From assembly GCA_001692895.1 (NCBI GenBank), contig KV748243.1, positions 255,248-319,247 of the forward strand: DNA of 64,000 nt. The letters are read 5' to 3'. This stretch comes from Cenococcum geophilum 1.58 (Eukaryota > Ascomycota > Dothideomycetes > Gloniales > Gloniaceae). The translations under genes were made by a program, and so were the position numbers. Of the stretch, positions 32,701-44,019 are shown one piece after another; positions within the stretch are counted from its first letter, which is position 1, and every line of letters starts with the position of its first letter. The notes beneath the pieces were generated by a model. The model had not been told where the DNA came from, made no database searches, and saw nothing but the letters and a program-made list of their open reading frames with translations.

Positions 32701-33800
32701 TAGTTAACCATTTTAGCAAACGCCCTTTCTTAATCCCCTGTCACAAGAATATTAATGCTAAAGAGGCGGCCTAACTATATATCTATTACATCTACTAAAT
32801 TTACGGACCGCTAGATACTATTATATTAGACTACGGACCGTAGTTTATATTGGCTTTCTAAAATAAGTTTACTCAGATCCTAGGAATTAGGCTAAAGCTT
32901 TTTATAGTATACTACCCCTAGATAGACGGTTAGACGGAGATTATAAATCAATACTTGGACCAGAGACTCTGGCCCTTTGTTAACTACTTCTAAGATAACT
33001 AGGGCGAACTGCTACCTCTAATAGACTACGCCTAGGCGACCCTACCCTATAACTCTACTGGATTCGCACCTATCTAATTAGAAATAGGGTATCTACTATA
33101 AACAAGCTTTAACTAGAATAGACTAAAAGGACTACAGACTATATACAAGAAACTATCTTATAAGGAAGCCTAGCAGTACACCAAGCGCTTAGAGGAAGCC
33201 TAGACGGTAGCCTATATAAATCTAAAAAAGGCCTAAAAATTAATAAAATAGCAGGTAAATAAGTATAGGCGCGAGCCTAACTTTACCGTAGGTAATATGG
33301 TCTAGGTTATAATAAAGAACTAGAAGACGGAACGGCCAAGTTATAAGCTTAATTATTAGATAGCAGGACCGTATAAGGTCCTTAAGAAAATAGACAACTT
33401 ATATAAAGTAAAGCTCCCAGATTTAATTAAGGTTTACCCTATCTTCTTACTAGATAAGCTACGGAAGGTAGTAAATGACCTATTACCTAGACAAAAGAAC
33501 AAACCCCCCCTACTAATTTAAGTCAATGGCGATAACAAATAGGAAATTAAAGAGATACTAACCTATAAGCTAGTAAGAAAAACGCTAAAGTACCGCGTTA
33601 GTTGGAAAGGCTATAACCCAGATCCTACCTAGTACCCTACATAGAACTTTATTAGCAGTCCCCATAAGCTTTAAAAATTCTATAGCCGTTACCCTAATAA
33701 ACTAGAACCGCTAAAGTACCTAGATAAATAGATAAAATGCTAGCATAATAAAGATAATAAGCTACCAGAAGAGTATAAAGATAAGAATACCCTATGGGCA
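29800..33800 (+). pseudogene. gypsy A' pol: protease, RT, RNase H, integrase, chromodomain
   Basis: Protease region at about 29830-30110. RT at about 30880-31400 is partly open from 31185 to 31385, with FRTYYRIYKYKVLPFRLTN and the active-site box YLDN at 31314-31325, second Asp lost. RNase H runs about 31690-32110. The integrase has a His/Cys start (about 32500-32570), a core beginning SIDFYK (about 32645) and LDYGPQF (about 32825). The chromodomain is at about 33560-33720, KYRVSWKGYNPDPTQY-like. Order and motifs are those of Ty3/gypsy chromoviruses. RIP-type stops throughout; this copy is the best guide for reading the other family A pieces. Confidence 0.88.
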
Positions 33801-33852
33801 TAATACGGATATATAAAGCCTGAGGGCAGGCTTTTATGGAGGGGGGGGGTAA

Positions 33853-34077
33853 TGTTACGGCACTGGCAGAAAGCGGCAGCTATAGTAAACGTTATGGTAG
33901 ACGCAGGGCTTACGTAACTCTTACGTGACTAGGGATTGTATATAACTCCTCGCGTTGCTACTTGTCCTTTCCTTTCCTTTTCTCTAGCTTTAGATTCTCG
34001 TTTATAGACAATCCAATCGTATAGGCTTGCGCGACCCTTTTGCCGTGCTTATGTCTCGATTAACTGAGTCGCTAACA
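33853..34077 (+). repeat. 3' LTR of gypsy A'
   Basis: 225 bp, TGTTACGGCACTGG to CGCTAACA, ending at the duplicated GGTTT. A G-run just upstream is the polypurine tract. Confidence 0.9.
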
Positions 34078-34082
34078 GGTTT

Positions 34083-34560
34083 CGTACAATAATTAAATTA
34101 ATAAGGGCTTAATTAATAACTTTGCGATTAAGAGAGGACCTTAGAATAATAGATTTAAACTCTAATAGATTGCTCTTAGATCTAGCCTACCCCCAAAGAT
34201 TCTTAAGTATAGCGTTCGCTTTAGTTTTTATATAACTTGTTCTTAAGAGGCTAATATTAATTAAGTGATTTCGTTTAAGATGCCTCTAGAAATTTATAGT
34301 AACTATTATACTATACTTGCAGTCTATAGACTTACAGTAATAGATTTTTTTTCTATTTTTATCTTACGCTGGCTTATCTTTATACGGTTCTCGGGTATAT
34401 AGAAGGATTGGGCTTTAATATTTCCCCTTATTCTAAGAAGAAAGCTTAATTAATTAAAGAGTATTTATAATCTGGGATAGATCTACTTCTGAGCTTATTT
34501 TTTATACAATGTAAAAGGAGAGCTTTAGCTCAAAATTATTGATGTGGGAATGCCAAGCCG
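34083..34560 (-). pseudogene. hAT-3 transposase, N-terminal part with BED-like finger
   Basis: Minus-strand continuation after the nested gypsy. A BED-like finger (about 34270-34345) reads with C-x-x-x-x-C spacing (CKSIDC) followed by FQRHLKRNH, the usual helix and His pair. RIP-type changes interrupt other parts. Confidence 0.6.
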
Positions 34561-34752
34561 CTGATCTGATTGTGGTTGGATTATAATCGGATTACGGATC
34601 GACAATCCAATCACAATCCAATTGATAATCTTATCTGATTGCAATCAGTTTGATCGTTTACAACCCTGAATATGATGTCCCAATGGGGACAGGCTCACGT
34701 TGGATGCGGGCTTTTTGGATATACTGTTGAGGGTATTGCGCTTGCTTCTTAG

Positions 34753-34937
34753 GATATCTGATATTACTGAGCTCTCACAGATCTTGGCTGGTCCAAGGGA
34801 TGGCGCTTTGGTTAGAGCGAGGAGTCTTTCACATTCAGTTCACTACGTTGGTTTTCTTTGTTCTATTTGGGTTTCCGATGCAGGAGTCTCTGTCACTTGG
34901 TCTTTGTAAAGTAATGGTACGCTATAACATCCCGTCG
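34753..34937. other. Convergent intergenic region
   Basis: 185 bp between the stop of the protease gene and the stop of the minus-strand 231-codon gene. Both 3' UTRs must lie here; no poly(A) signal assigned. Confidence 0.5.
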
Positions 34938-35633
34938 TCACTGCTCTTCCATAATTGATTCCTGAATTGTACTCGCTTTCCCAGCCTCCCTCCAATTCTG
35001 AAGATTGATGAAAGCGTTCCCCTGACACTCTTCCACACTTGCGAAAGTTTTAGCCTCAAATTTCTCCTTCAGAACAGCCGCCTTTTCGTCCATGTCCCTA
35101 CACAACTGTAGTCTGTTCTCATCGTCTAGGACAAAACTGTCGCTATCGGGGTCATAACCATAGAGAGTTGTGTCGAACTCCGACACTACAAGCCCACCGC
35201 TGCTCGGCCACGCTACTCTCACCCACAATCTCTCTTTTAGCTCCGGTTCCGGCTCTTCGCCTTCTTCAAGCAAAAGGACGCAATCCTCTTCGTGCAGCTC
35301 CGCGCCTTTCAGCAGCGAAAAGCGAGCGTACGAGCTCCACCACTTCGCACCAAGAAGTAGTATCTGCTCACAGAACGCGTCTTCGTCGTCCGGGCTCTCA
35401 TATCGTTTCATGACTGGGTGCAGGCGATCGAGACCGAGATAATCAAAATCCGGCGCTGTGGCGTTGTCGAGAATTATGACGCCACCTTTGGATGGCCAGC
35501 CGTAGATGGTGATGTCTGGAGTCGCGAAACAACATCGGCGAGTAAAATCGCGGCTAGCATCGTAGGTGTTAGTGAGTACACCGAGTCCCTTTCGAGGGTT
35601 GTCTGAAATTTCGCTAGGAGCTGGTGGTGTCAT
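34938..35633 (-). CDS. Hypothetical acidic protein, 231 aa, intact
   Basis: The longest uninterrupted frame in the gene island, with normal base composition and no RIP signs. It starts ATG at 35633 (MTPPAPSEISDNP) and stops at 34938. No signal peptide or membrane segment is visible. The protein has many Asp/Glu residues, a tract LLLEEGEEPEPELKERLWV, aromatic motifs IYGWPSKGGVIIL and GAKWWSSYARF, and a C-terminal helix-rich part. I do not recognise the family. It could be a single-exon conserved fungal gene; an upstream 5' exon cannot be excluded. It is convergent with the protease gene. Confidence 0.7.
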   Translation of the reverse strand: MTPPAPSEISDNPRKGLGVLTNTYDASRDFTRRCCFATPDITIYGWPSKGGVIILDNATAPDFDYLGLDRLHPVMKRYESPDDEDAFCEQILLLGAKWWSSYARFSLLKGAELHEEDCVLLLEEGEEPEPELKERLWVRVAWPSSGGLVVSEFDTTLYGYDPDSDSFVLDDENRLQLCRDMDEKAAVLKEKFEAKTFASVEECQGNAFINLQNWREAGKASTIQESIMEEQ

Positions 35634-36186
35634 GATTGTGGCGGTGATTTTGCTGACGAGGTTAGAAATCTTGACTGGCGTTTGAAAATGATGTTGTACT
35701 GAGAAGCGGCGGTCGATATAGGTTCCTGATAAGACTCTGGAGGGTTCAGTATTAGGAGACTTAGAAAGGAATGTATTTGATCACAATACTGACATGAGAC
35801 CGGCGAGAATGATAGCTGTGCTGATATATCGTGCTTCACTGACCCAATCTACCTGCTGCAGATTATCGGTGGCGGAAGTGAGCACGTTGTAGAGGCAATC
35901 TTTGAATGCGGCACAGCAGGCTGACAGTGAGTTCATTGATAACCAGACTAGGAAACGTGAAGATAGACCGTTATATTGCTCCTAGTGCATCTCGGAATAC
36001 CTGTGCTTTATGCTTTGTATACGTAGCCGCTGCAGGCATGGATTGATGAAAGGAAATAGTTGGTAGATTGGAGAGAGAGTACGAAGGTAGGTATGAGGTG
36101 TTTATCTCACTCAGAGAGCAAGGGCAAACTGAAGGCGCACTCACTAATACTAAAGTATCACTAGTCTCTGTCCTAAAAAACGCCAC
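35634..36186. promoter_or_regulatory. Upstream region of the 231-aa gene
   Basis: Non-RIPed sequence 5' of the minus-strand gene. Open frames at 35630-35839 and 35971-36186 have no recognisable content. Presumably promoter and 5' UTR; a sharp change to AT-rich repeat occurs at about 36180. Confidence 0.4.
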
Positions 36187-36793
36187 CTTTTTTAACCAAT
36201 TAGCTATCTACCGACCTTAAGTTTACCCTGCCGTCTGAGGGCCTATAGTACGGAACTCTATGGTGCTTAACTTTAATTTTCGCAATTTTATATAAGAGAT
36301 ACTTTTACCTATATATTTAACTCCCTAATAACACCTATTTAACCTAATAAGCTTATAAGTTAAGTTAGACCAGTCTAGTCTATAATTAATTACTCTTTTA
36401 TAATAGGAATACTACTTCTTTATAAGTTACGCGCTTTTAGTATTTAAGCAGATACTAACGTGTTTTTATCCTTCCTACTCTCTAGTATTAACTCCTTTTC
36501 CCCCTTAATACTATCCTCTATATCTTTATCGCCTTAAAAGTAAGTAACTATACCCCTTACTAATTATTAAAGGTAAATTAGATAATGGTAGAGCCCTCTT
36601 TCTTACCGCTAAAAGCTATAGGCGATATAAATACTATAGTAGTAAAATAACTTCAATATTAAGAAATTCCTTAAGGCATAGATTATAGAGGATATTAATA
36701 ATAAATTAAGTAGCCTCTATATTAGTTAGCGGATCTTATTGTTATATTCTACTTTAAAATAAATAAAGGTTTATACAGCCCTTAAATTAACTA
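36187..36793. other. Unassigned AT-rich debris
   Basis: RIP-like sequence between the gene island and the minus-strand family A LTR. No motif recognised. Confidence 0.4.
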
Positions 36794-37029
36794 TATTAGC
36801 GGCTTAGTCAATTAAGATATAGTATGGTAAGAGAGACGCGCAAGCCTATATAATTGGATTGTCTATAATTAAGGATCTAAAGCTAGAGAAAGGAAAGAAG
36901 AAGAAGAGTAGCGCCGCTTAATATTTTATAGGATTTTCGCATCACGTGACCGCAATATGCGGCAATCTGTGGCAACTTGCTAGTATAGAGGACTGCAAAG
37001 TTTTATCAAGTTCTGTCAATGCCGTAACA
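36794..37029 (-). repeat. 3' LTR of gypsy A (minus)
   Basis: 236 bp, same length as the copy at 501-736. On the minus strand it starts TGTTACGGC at 37029 and ends near CGCTAATA at 36794. A purine tract (complement of the C-run at 37031-37038) is adjacent. Confidence 0.85.
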
Positions 37030-37654
37030 TTACCCCCCCTTAGTAAAGCCTACCTTTAGGCTTTATATATCTATATTACTCCTATAGGGCGTTTTTATCC
37101 TTATATTCTTCTAGTAGCTTATTATCTTCGCTATACTAGCACTCTATTTACTTATTTAGGTACTTTAAGGGCCCTAGTTTATTAGGGTAACGGCTATAGA
37201 ATTTTTAAAACTTATAGGGACTGCTAATAAAGTTCTATATAGGGTATTAGGTAGGATCTAAGTTATAGCCTTTTTAACTAACGCGGTATTTTAGCGTTCT
37301 CCTTACTAGTTTATAGGCTAGTATTTCTTTAATTTCCTGTTTATCGTCATCATTAACTTAAATTGGTAGGGGGGGTTTATTTTTTTATAGGTAATAGGTC
37401 GTCTATAGCTTTCTATAGCTTATCTAGTAAGAAAATAGGGTAAACCTTTATTAAATCTAGGAGCTTTATCTTGTATAAGTTACCCCTCTTCTTAAAGACC
37501 TTATATAGTCCTGCTATTTAATAGTCTAGCTTATAGCTAGGTCGTTCTATCTTTTAGTTCTTTATTATAACCTAAACTATATTAACTACGGTGGAGTCAG
37601 GCTCGCGCCTATGCTTATTTATCTACTATTCTATTAATTTTTAGGCCTTTTTAG
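37030..37654 (-). pseudogene. Gypsy A pol end: integrase tail and chromodomain
   Basis: Minus-strand equivalent of 1-500: chromodomain at about 37170-37320, then VYPIFLPDKL-like integrase tail (about 37410-37450). Interrupted at 37654 by element B. Continues at 44020. Confidence 0.8.
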
Positions 37655-37847
37655 TGTCACGGGACGAGGGCAGTGGCTATAAAGCGTATATATTCAAGGA
37701 GTCTACAAGATGTTGCGCGATTAATCGTAAGGGTCGAGGGCGTAAGGAGGTGATATACCTACGCGTAGCTGACATAAGCTGTACGCGAGGTGTACGCGAG
37801 AGCACGGGGCTCTCCTATAGAGGCCCCTGCGGTGGGGTTTTATAACA
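37655..37847 (-). repeat. LTR of element B (3')
   Basis: 193 bp, TGTCACGGGACG to TTTTATAACA on the plus strand. It contains a GAGAGC/GCTCTC inverted repeat. The open frame through it (37654-37845) is not a gene. Confidence 0.85.
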
Positions 37848-37862
37848 CTACCCCCCCTTTTA

Positions 37863-40800
37863 TAGAGGCGGAGCTCCGGCGACGCTGTGGTTACTATATA
37901 TATATAAAAGGGACACTTAAGGTATAGAAAAGAAGAAAAGGGGGGTATTACTAAAGGCTTAAAACAATATTATGTAATAGGGCTTGGCATCTAAAAATCC
38001 GACTAATTAGATAACTTTAACCGCTGGTTAAAGTTCCTAGACATCTTAATAATATTCTGGTTACGTAATCGCACTTTACCGCAATCTAACGGCAATTTAA
38101 CGGCAATTTACCCTTATATAGTAATGTATGACGGTTTAACTCTATAAGGGCTCCTATAGAGGATTAGGTATAAAGTCTTTGCTTAGGCCTAGTTTTTATA
38201 GGTTTATATAATAAAAGTCGCTAATTAAATCCTTTGCATTTTCAAAGTCTTCCTATAGTTACTATTCTGGCTAATTTATATTAAATCCTGTATATATAGC
38301 TCTATAGTAGAGCCGTTGTCCTCTGCCTTTACCAAAGTATTTAGAGTTAATAATTTATTTAATAGTCCACTCCTTATAGTTCTTATCTTTGTTCTTGTCT
38401 CGGATTAGTACTAGTAGGGGTTTAGGCTATACCTGCCCTAGTAAGGGGTTGGGCTAATAAAGGTGTATTAGCTATAGGTGAAATATAGGCTATATCCCGC
38501 GGGTAGCTAGGGTAGGTAGGAGTTCTAGCTTATATGCGACTCCCCTATCAATAACTCATTTAATTAGATAGGGGCCGAGGTTCTTATAATTAAGTAACTT
38601 TATAGGCCTCTGCGTAGAGATATTATATACATCTAGCTATACCTAGTCGCCAACACGTATCTCTAGTGGTGGCGTTTTATAACGGTTAGCAAAGTAGGCC
38701 TACTTTACTTAAGCCTAGGCTATTTCTCCCTTGCAGTAGTTAAGTAGATTTTTTATATAGTCTGTATGCTAGTTAGTAAATAGCATTTTAAGGCGTTTTC
38801 TATATAGTAGTTTCTTATTAATAGGTTCTGGTGGCTCTATACTAGATTAGGGGTAATAACTCTTATTCGCGAAGAATGGAGTAAGTCCTGTAGTAGTTAA
38901 GACGTAGTTATTTACTATAAATTTACCTAGTAGGAGGTAATCTACCTAGTTATCTTAACTATAGGCAACTACCTATTATAGGTACGCTTTTATGCTGGCA
39001 TTAGCATTTTCTAGTTGCCTAGCAGTTTTATAGTAAAAGGATATAGATATCTTAATAGAGATGCCAAGGCGTTGGCAGATTTATCTCTATATATTGGAGT
39101 TAAATTATATGCCTTAGTCGGACGTAATCGAGTTAGGTAACCTATATAGTTAGTAGACTTTATAGAGGAAGGCGTTAGTAACGTCGCTAACGGCTACGCC
39201 TTTAGTTAGAACGTAGTGGCGCTCTTTTATAAGTTGGCATATTATTATAAGGATGTTCTTATAGGTACGGCCGTGTCGTTTATAGGGTAGTAGGTTAATA
39301 ATAAAATCTATGGCAATATCTGCCTATTATTATATAGGTACTAGTAGAGGGTACAGTAGTCCTTAGTACTTTGTATTAAAGGCTTTAGCGCGCTTATAAC
39401 TATAGCAGGCGCCTATAAAGCGTTTAACTAAGTCTATTATTTTTGGCTAGAAGTAATATCAGCTAAGAAGCTTATAGGTTCCTCTTTTGCCTAGGTAGCC
39501 GCTTAATCAGAGGTTATAGGCTATTTGGATTAGTTGCTATTATAGATTTTCTAAGTTAGGGATAAATAGGCGGCCTCTATAATAGAGCCTGTTCTCTTTT
39601 ACTTTTAAGGCTGCTATATTAATCTAGCCTAAGCTTTAGAGGTTAATAGGCAGCGTATAGGCGCTAGCGGTCTTTACGGCAATAAGTTAATATAGTAATA
39701 GGTTAATAGAGGCGTTATATACCATAGTAATAAGCTCGTTAATTTTGGGAGGTAACTCTAATTCTGTAGTATAAAGCTAGGGTATAGTTGGCTCTATTAT
39801 AGGTAGTATACCTAGGGCTAAATTTCGTACTTTTAGGATTATCTATTGTTAGAACTAATTACGGGGGTTATTTTTAGACTAAGGAAGGTCTTACAAGCGG
39901 CGTATTAGGCTATTAGGTTTAGTACCTTATACTTCTAATCTATACGCAATTTTAAAGTTAAAACTAGAGAGGAACTTATTCTAATATACTTAGCGTTAGT
40001 TTAGCTACTTTATAGTTATAAAGTACTTAAGGTTNNNATNGTNNNTAAGGACTTTAGTTAGCTANTTAGGCTCTACTAANNANAGTTCTAGTTANAATTC
40101 TTTAAACGCTTATATAATTATAAGGAGTTCTTTATTATAGATCTTATAGTTATACTCTTATAGTATAAGCTTAGACGAGTAGAATACGACTAGGTAAAGG
40201 AAACCGTTATTGCCTATCTAAGAAAAAACGCCTACGTTAACGTGGTCTAAGGAGTCGGTTTTAAGGTAGAGTTGTTATCCTAGTAGAAAGTAAGCTAGAA
40301 CAGGTGCTTTAGTAAAGGCATTTTTAAGGTCTTAGAACGCCTTCTCGTATTTAGGCGTCTAGGTAAAGTATAGGTGCGTTTTTCTTCCTTTTACAGAAAG
40401 GCCCTTTGTTTGCATTATTGCTATAAGTAGTGCTACTACGCCTAAAAAGTTATATATAAATTTCTAATAAAAGTTGGCGAAACTAAGGGAGGCTTATACG
40501 TCTTTAATATAGTTAGGGGCTTACTATTTAGTAATTGTGTATACCTTCTTAGGGTCTATACGGATACCCTTAGTAGTAATAATTAGTTTAAGGTATTTTA
40601 CTTCTATAACTAAGAATTCGTATTTCTTTAAATTAATATAAAGTCCTGCGTCCCTAAGGCGCTATAGGACCTTTTAAACGTGTTTAGTATACTTAGAGGG
40701 GTTATTACTATAAATAAGTATATTATCTAGGTGCGCAGAGTAGAAGTCGTTAAGGTAATCCCGTAAGGCGTTATTAATATAGCTTTAAAAGGTGCCTAGG

Positions 40801-41950
40801 CCGTTATATACGCTAAAGGGCATAATAGTATATTTAAATTAGCCGAAGCGTAATATAAATGCGGTTTTCTATTTATTACCTTCCCGTATTTAAAAATAGT
40901 TAAAGGCGGTAATAATATTAAGCTTAGTATAGATTTTAGCTTAACTAAGCCGCTTAAGGGTCTTACGTATAAGCGGTACTAGGTATTAGTTTTTAATTAT
41001 AATAGCGTTAAGTCCTTTATAGTTAATATAGAATTAAATATTTCCTCCTAGCTTCTTAGCGAGAAGGATAGGGGCGGCTACTAGTAATATGCTAGGACAA
41101 ATAAATCCTTTATTAAGGTACTTGTTAATATACTTTTTTATAACTAGAAGTTTATCTTTTAATATTAGGTAGGGTCTTTTATAAAGTAGCATTTTTCCTT
41201 ATTTAATATTAATGGTATAGTTATTAGGTTAATATAAAGGGAGTATATCTGCGCTCTTTTATAAGTATATATTAGTAAAGTTATAGTACCTCTTAGGGAG
41301 GAGCTTACGGAGTTCTTTATTAGTAAGTCCTTTTTTAAGCTTTATAAACTTCTTAAAGTCTAAAGGTAAAAGTCCGTAGAGTTTTATAGGGGCGTTGTTT
41401 TCTAAAAGGTCGACTATATCTATCCTATTACTATATAGGACGTAGTCCTATTCTTTATTAAGCTTATATAATTATAATTAGAAAGCTATAGCAACGGTCT
41501 AGCCTTTTTTACGTATTATATAATAAAAGGCTAGGGCACTTACATAGTAGCAGTTAATCGTAGGTAGGGTAATAAGGGGTTCCTTAGGTTAATATCCTAG
41601 GGAGTAAATAGAGGCGGCTAGGCCATGCCCTAGGCAAGTCTCTCTATAGTATTTAAAGTTAAAGGTTACTTCTCTTTTCTTCTAGTTAATGGCGAGGTTA
41701 TATTATTTAAGCTAGTTTATTTTAAGGATAATAGGGTAGTTAGTAAGTGGTGTAATATAGGCCTAAAGTTCTTCCTAATGCCTATTTATATTTAGGTGGA
41801 GTTATACTATAGAGGTAATCTTCTATGTGGTATAATTACCGTTAGTAAGTTATAGGGCGTGGGCTTTAGTAAGGGGTAAGGTAGATAGGTTATAAGTATA
41901 CATAAATTAGGTATCTATAAATTTATTAATAGCTCCGTAATTAATTATAG
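37863..41950 (-). pseudogene. Element B pol: RT, RNase H, integrase, chromodomain
   Basis: Chromodomain-like block at about 38140-38280 (YEDFENAKDLISDFYY). Integrase at about 38560-39480. RNase H at about 39900-40380. RT at about 40500-41130, with catalytic box HLDN at 40722-40733 (second Asp lost) followed by ILIYSNNPSKYTKHV. All on the minus strand, interrupted by RIP-type stops. A few N bases at 40035-40095. Confidence 0.85.
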
Positions 41951-42089
41951 AACGGCTTTTATATTATTTTTTAGCAGTAGTTCCTATTATAGGTAAAACT
42001 ATTTATTTCCGTCTATTTATCTTTATAAAGTTATCTATTAAGTAAGCCGATATATAAATCCCTTCATTATTAGGGCGTTCTAACCTATA

Positions 42090-43640
42090 ACTTAGGGCTA
42101 GGACTTAGCGTTTTCCGTTTCCGTATCCGACTCTACTACTATTACTATATCTTCGTCTTATATAGTAGTGGCGCGTAGCAATATATTTAGTATTTAGGGT
42201 ATTAGGTTAGGTATTAGGCGGCGGCTACCAAACCTAGCTATTAGGCAGTTTAGGTTATCGCAATAATAGCCTTTTTAACGGCATCTATAGCAGCGTCCTA
42301 GTTTTTAGAGTAGCTCGCGCTCTCCATCTAGGAGTTTTTATAGGAAGGTTAGTATAGAGAAATCGATATTAGTTCTAGTAGTACTTAAGGTAGTAGGCGT
42401 TAGTGGCTTAGTATATATAGGTTTAGTAGGCCCGGGGGGCTTCTATAGAGAGGTCTTTAGGTAAGGGTTAGTAGTAGCAATTTAATTTAGTCGTCGTTCG
42501 ATCTTCTATAGAGCTACTACTATATTATAAACATCGTTATAGTTATAGCTGGCGGCTACGTAACTAAGGCAATAAGTAACTTTTTTAAGGAGGTCCTTCT
42601 AATCTTTAGTATTATCTTAGGTAAGGGCTCCAGTATATTCCTAGAATTTAACATAGAATTTATTAAATAATTTAATAGAGCTTATCTTTAGGGCACGTAG
42701 TTTAGCTTAGTTAGTAGCCAGTAGGTCGTAATCGCGGTATATTAGGTTAAGATTATTAAGGACTTCTTAGTAGGACTACTACTTCTAGGGGCTACTAGTC
42801 TCCTATTAGGCGAAGAGTCTATTAAACAGTATACCCTTTATTAGCCCAATAATATAGCCAATCTTAATATCTTCCGTAGGAAAAAGGCAGGCGCTCTAAG
42901 TTAGTTTCTTACGAATTTACATCTTTTAGTGGCTATATTCCTTACGGTCTCCCTAGAAGACTAGGGGATTAGGGTAACATATATTAGACCCTATAGTAGC
43001 AGTTTAGGTCTAATTATTATAGCTTTTATCATTACTGCTTTAGTAGGGGTTCCTATTAAGTAAAGCTGCTTAGTGCTAGCCCTCTATTAAGCGTTAAGTA
43101 GGTAAAGTTACTAGGGGCATAAAGACTTAGGTGGCGTTATATATAGTAAAGAGGTATCTAGCGTTATTACAAATATGCTTATTAAGCTAAGATTATAGGT
43201 ATTTAATTATGCCTTTTCTTTTAGTGACTGTAGCAATTAGTGTAATCTTAGCCTTTTTTAACTATTAGACGTCGCGTTTAGATACACAGAGGTTGTCTTT
43301 GGTTTCTTAACGTGTGTTATCAGCGAGCGCCTTATAAGCTTATAGGTCTTGGATAATATCGCGATCTTAGGTAGTACGCATCTCGGCTTATATAAGCTTT
43401 AGGTAGTAGCTCTATAGAAGGCGGTAGTATTTATTAGGGTTTTATGCTACCATTTTTACAAACGTCTTAGCGTCTTATATTTCAATTTTAATAGGTAGTA
43501 GCCCTTCCGTTTGCTTATCCATAGTTATATAGTTAATAAAAAATAAGATATTATTAGTGTCCGTCTCTTTAGGGGTTAAGGCTAAGGCTAATAAATCAAA
43601 TTCTCCTGGGATTAATTAGCGTTGTAGGTTAAGTACAGGT
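42090..43640 (-). pseudogene. Element B gag with CCHC zinc knuckle
   Basis: The minus-strand gag ends with a knuckle at about 42245-42300 reading LGRCYRCRQKGHYCDN-like (Gln and His partly lost to RIP). Upstream sequence is a capsid-like helical region. The N-terminus lies near 43640, close to the 5' LTR. Confidence 0.7.
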
Positions 43641-43826
43641 ATTGGATTGTTCTTTAGGTTTAATATAGTAGCTAATAAGGGATATTATCTTACTATCAGG
43701 AGTTCCTTAGAAGTATAAAGTGAGGTAATTTATAGATATGCTGCTTTTGGCAGCGCCTGCAGTATTACAAAGACGTAGAATTGGTCGTAGGCTGAGCGTC
43801 GGTGGTAAAAAAAAGGCGCAACGTAA

Positions 43827-44019
43827 TGTTATAGGACGAGGGCAGTGGCTACAAAGCGTATGTATTTGAGGAGTTTACAAGACATTACGCGATCGATCGT
43901 AAGGGTCGAGGGCGTAAGGAGGTAATATACCTACACGTAGCTGACATAAGCTATACGTAAGGTGTACGTAAGAGCACGGGGCTCTCCTATGGAGGCCCCT
44001 GCGGTAGGGTTCTGTGACA
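43827..44019 (-). repeat. LTR of element B (5')
   Basis: 193 bp, TGTTATAGGACG to TTCTGTGACA on the plus strand. Differences from the other LTR are C/T and G/A only. Confidence 0.85.

Larger units (their letters stand above)
26728..34077 (+). mobile_element. Complete gypsy element A' (RIPed), TSD GGTTT
   Basis: 7.35-kb chromovirus-type element with two 225-bp LTRs (26728-26952, 33853-34077), a 5-bp duplication GGTTT (26723-26727 and 34078-34082), gag, pol and a G-rich purine tract before the 3' LTR (about 33840-33849). The LTRs differ at 15 positions, all transitions. Pol is closely related to family A, with which it shares the second half of the LTR. A DNA insert sits in gag (27781-29221). 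Confidence 0.93.
24907..34668 (-). mobile_element. hAT element 3 with nested gypsy element, TSD AATATGAT
   Basis: Terminal inverted repeats start CAGGGTTGTAAAC (24907) with the matching complement GTTTACAACCCTG ending at 34668. A perfect 8-bp duplication AATATGAT lies at 24899-24906 and 34669-34676. Without the nested gypsy (26728-34077 plus TSD) the element is about 2.4 kb. Transposase is on the minus strand. It is inserted 25 codons before the stop of the protease gene; the frame reads through when it is removed. Confidence 0.92.
19023..34752 (+). pseudogene. Secreted zinc-metalloprotease-like gene, split by three hAT insertions
   Basis: Removing three hAT elements and one copy of each 8-bp duplication leaves one gene. 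Pieces: 19023-19037 plus 20065-20380 (original ATG at 19023, hydrophobic signal peptide with likely cleavage near residue 26 after VAA), 23419-24121, 24181-24235, 24305-24906 and 34677-34752 (stop TAG at 34750). Likely introns are 24122-24180 (GTACGT, GCTAAT branch, CAG), 24236-24304 (GTAAGT, TAG) and a short one near 23491-23542 whose ends are ambiguous. The active-site motif HEIAH is at 23944-23958. After the next intron NADSFAFYA follows, the usual site of the third zinc ligand in fungal Asp-zincin-like secreted peptidases. A Cys-containing C-terminal part ends VGCGLFGYTVEG. A stop at 24612 and a frame change near 24705 also break it. The exact family is uncertain. Confidence 0.8.
37655..44019 (-). 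mobile_element. Gypsy element B (minus), TSD TTTAG/TTTAA
   Basis: 6365-bp element with two 193-bp LTRs (37655-37847 and 43827-44019) that differ only by transitions. The target duplication is TTTAG at 37650-37654 and TTTAA at 44020-44024, one G-to-A change apart. The purine tract is the complement of 37848-37862. It reads chromodomain, integrase, RNase H, RT, protease and gag from left to right on the minus strand. Confidence 0.9.

Noticed and set aside
37654..37845. 63-codon plus-strand open frame
   Set aside because: Coincides exactly with the 193-bp LTR of element B.
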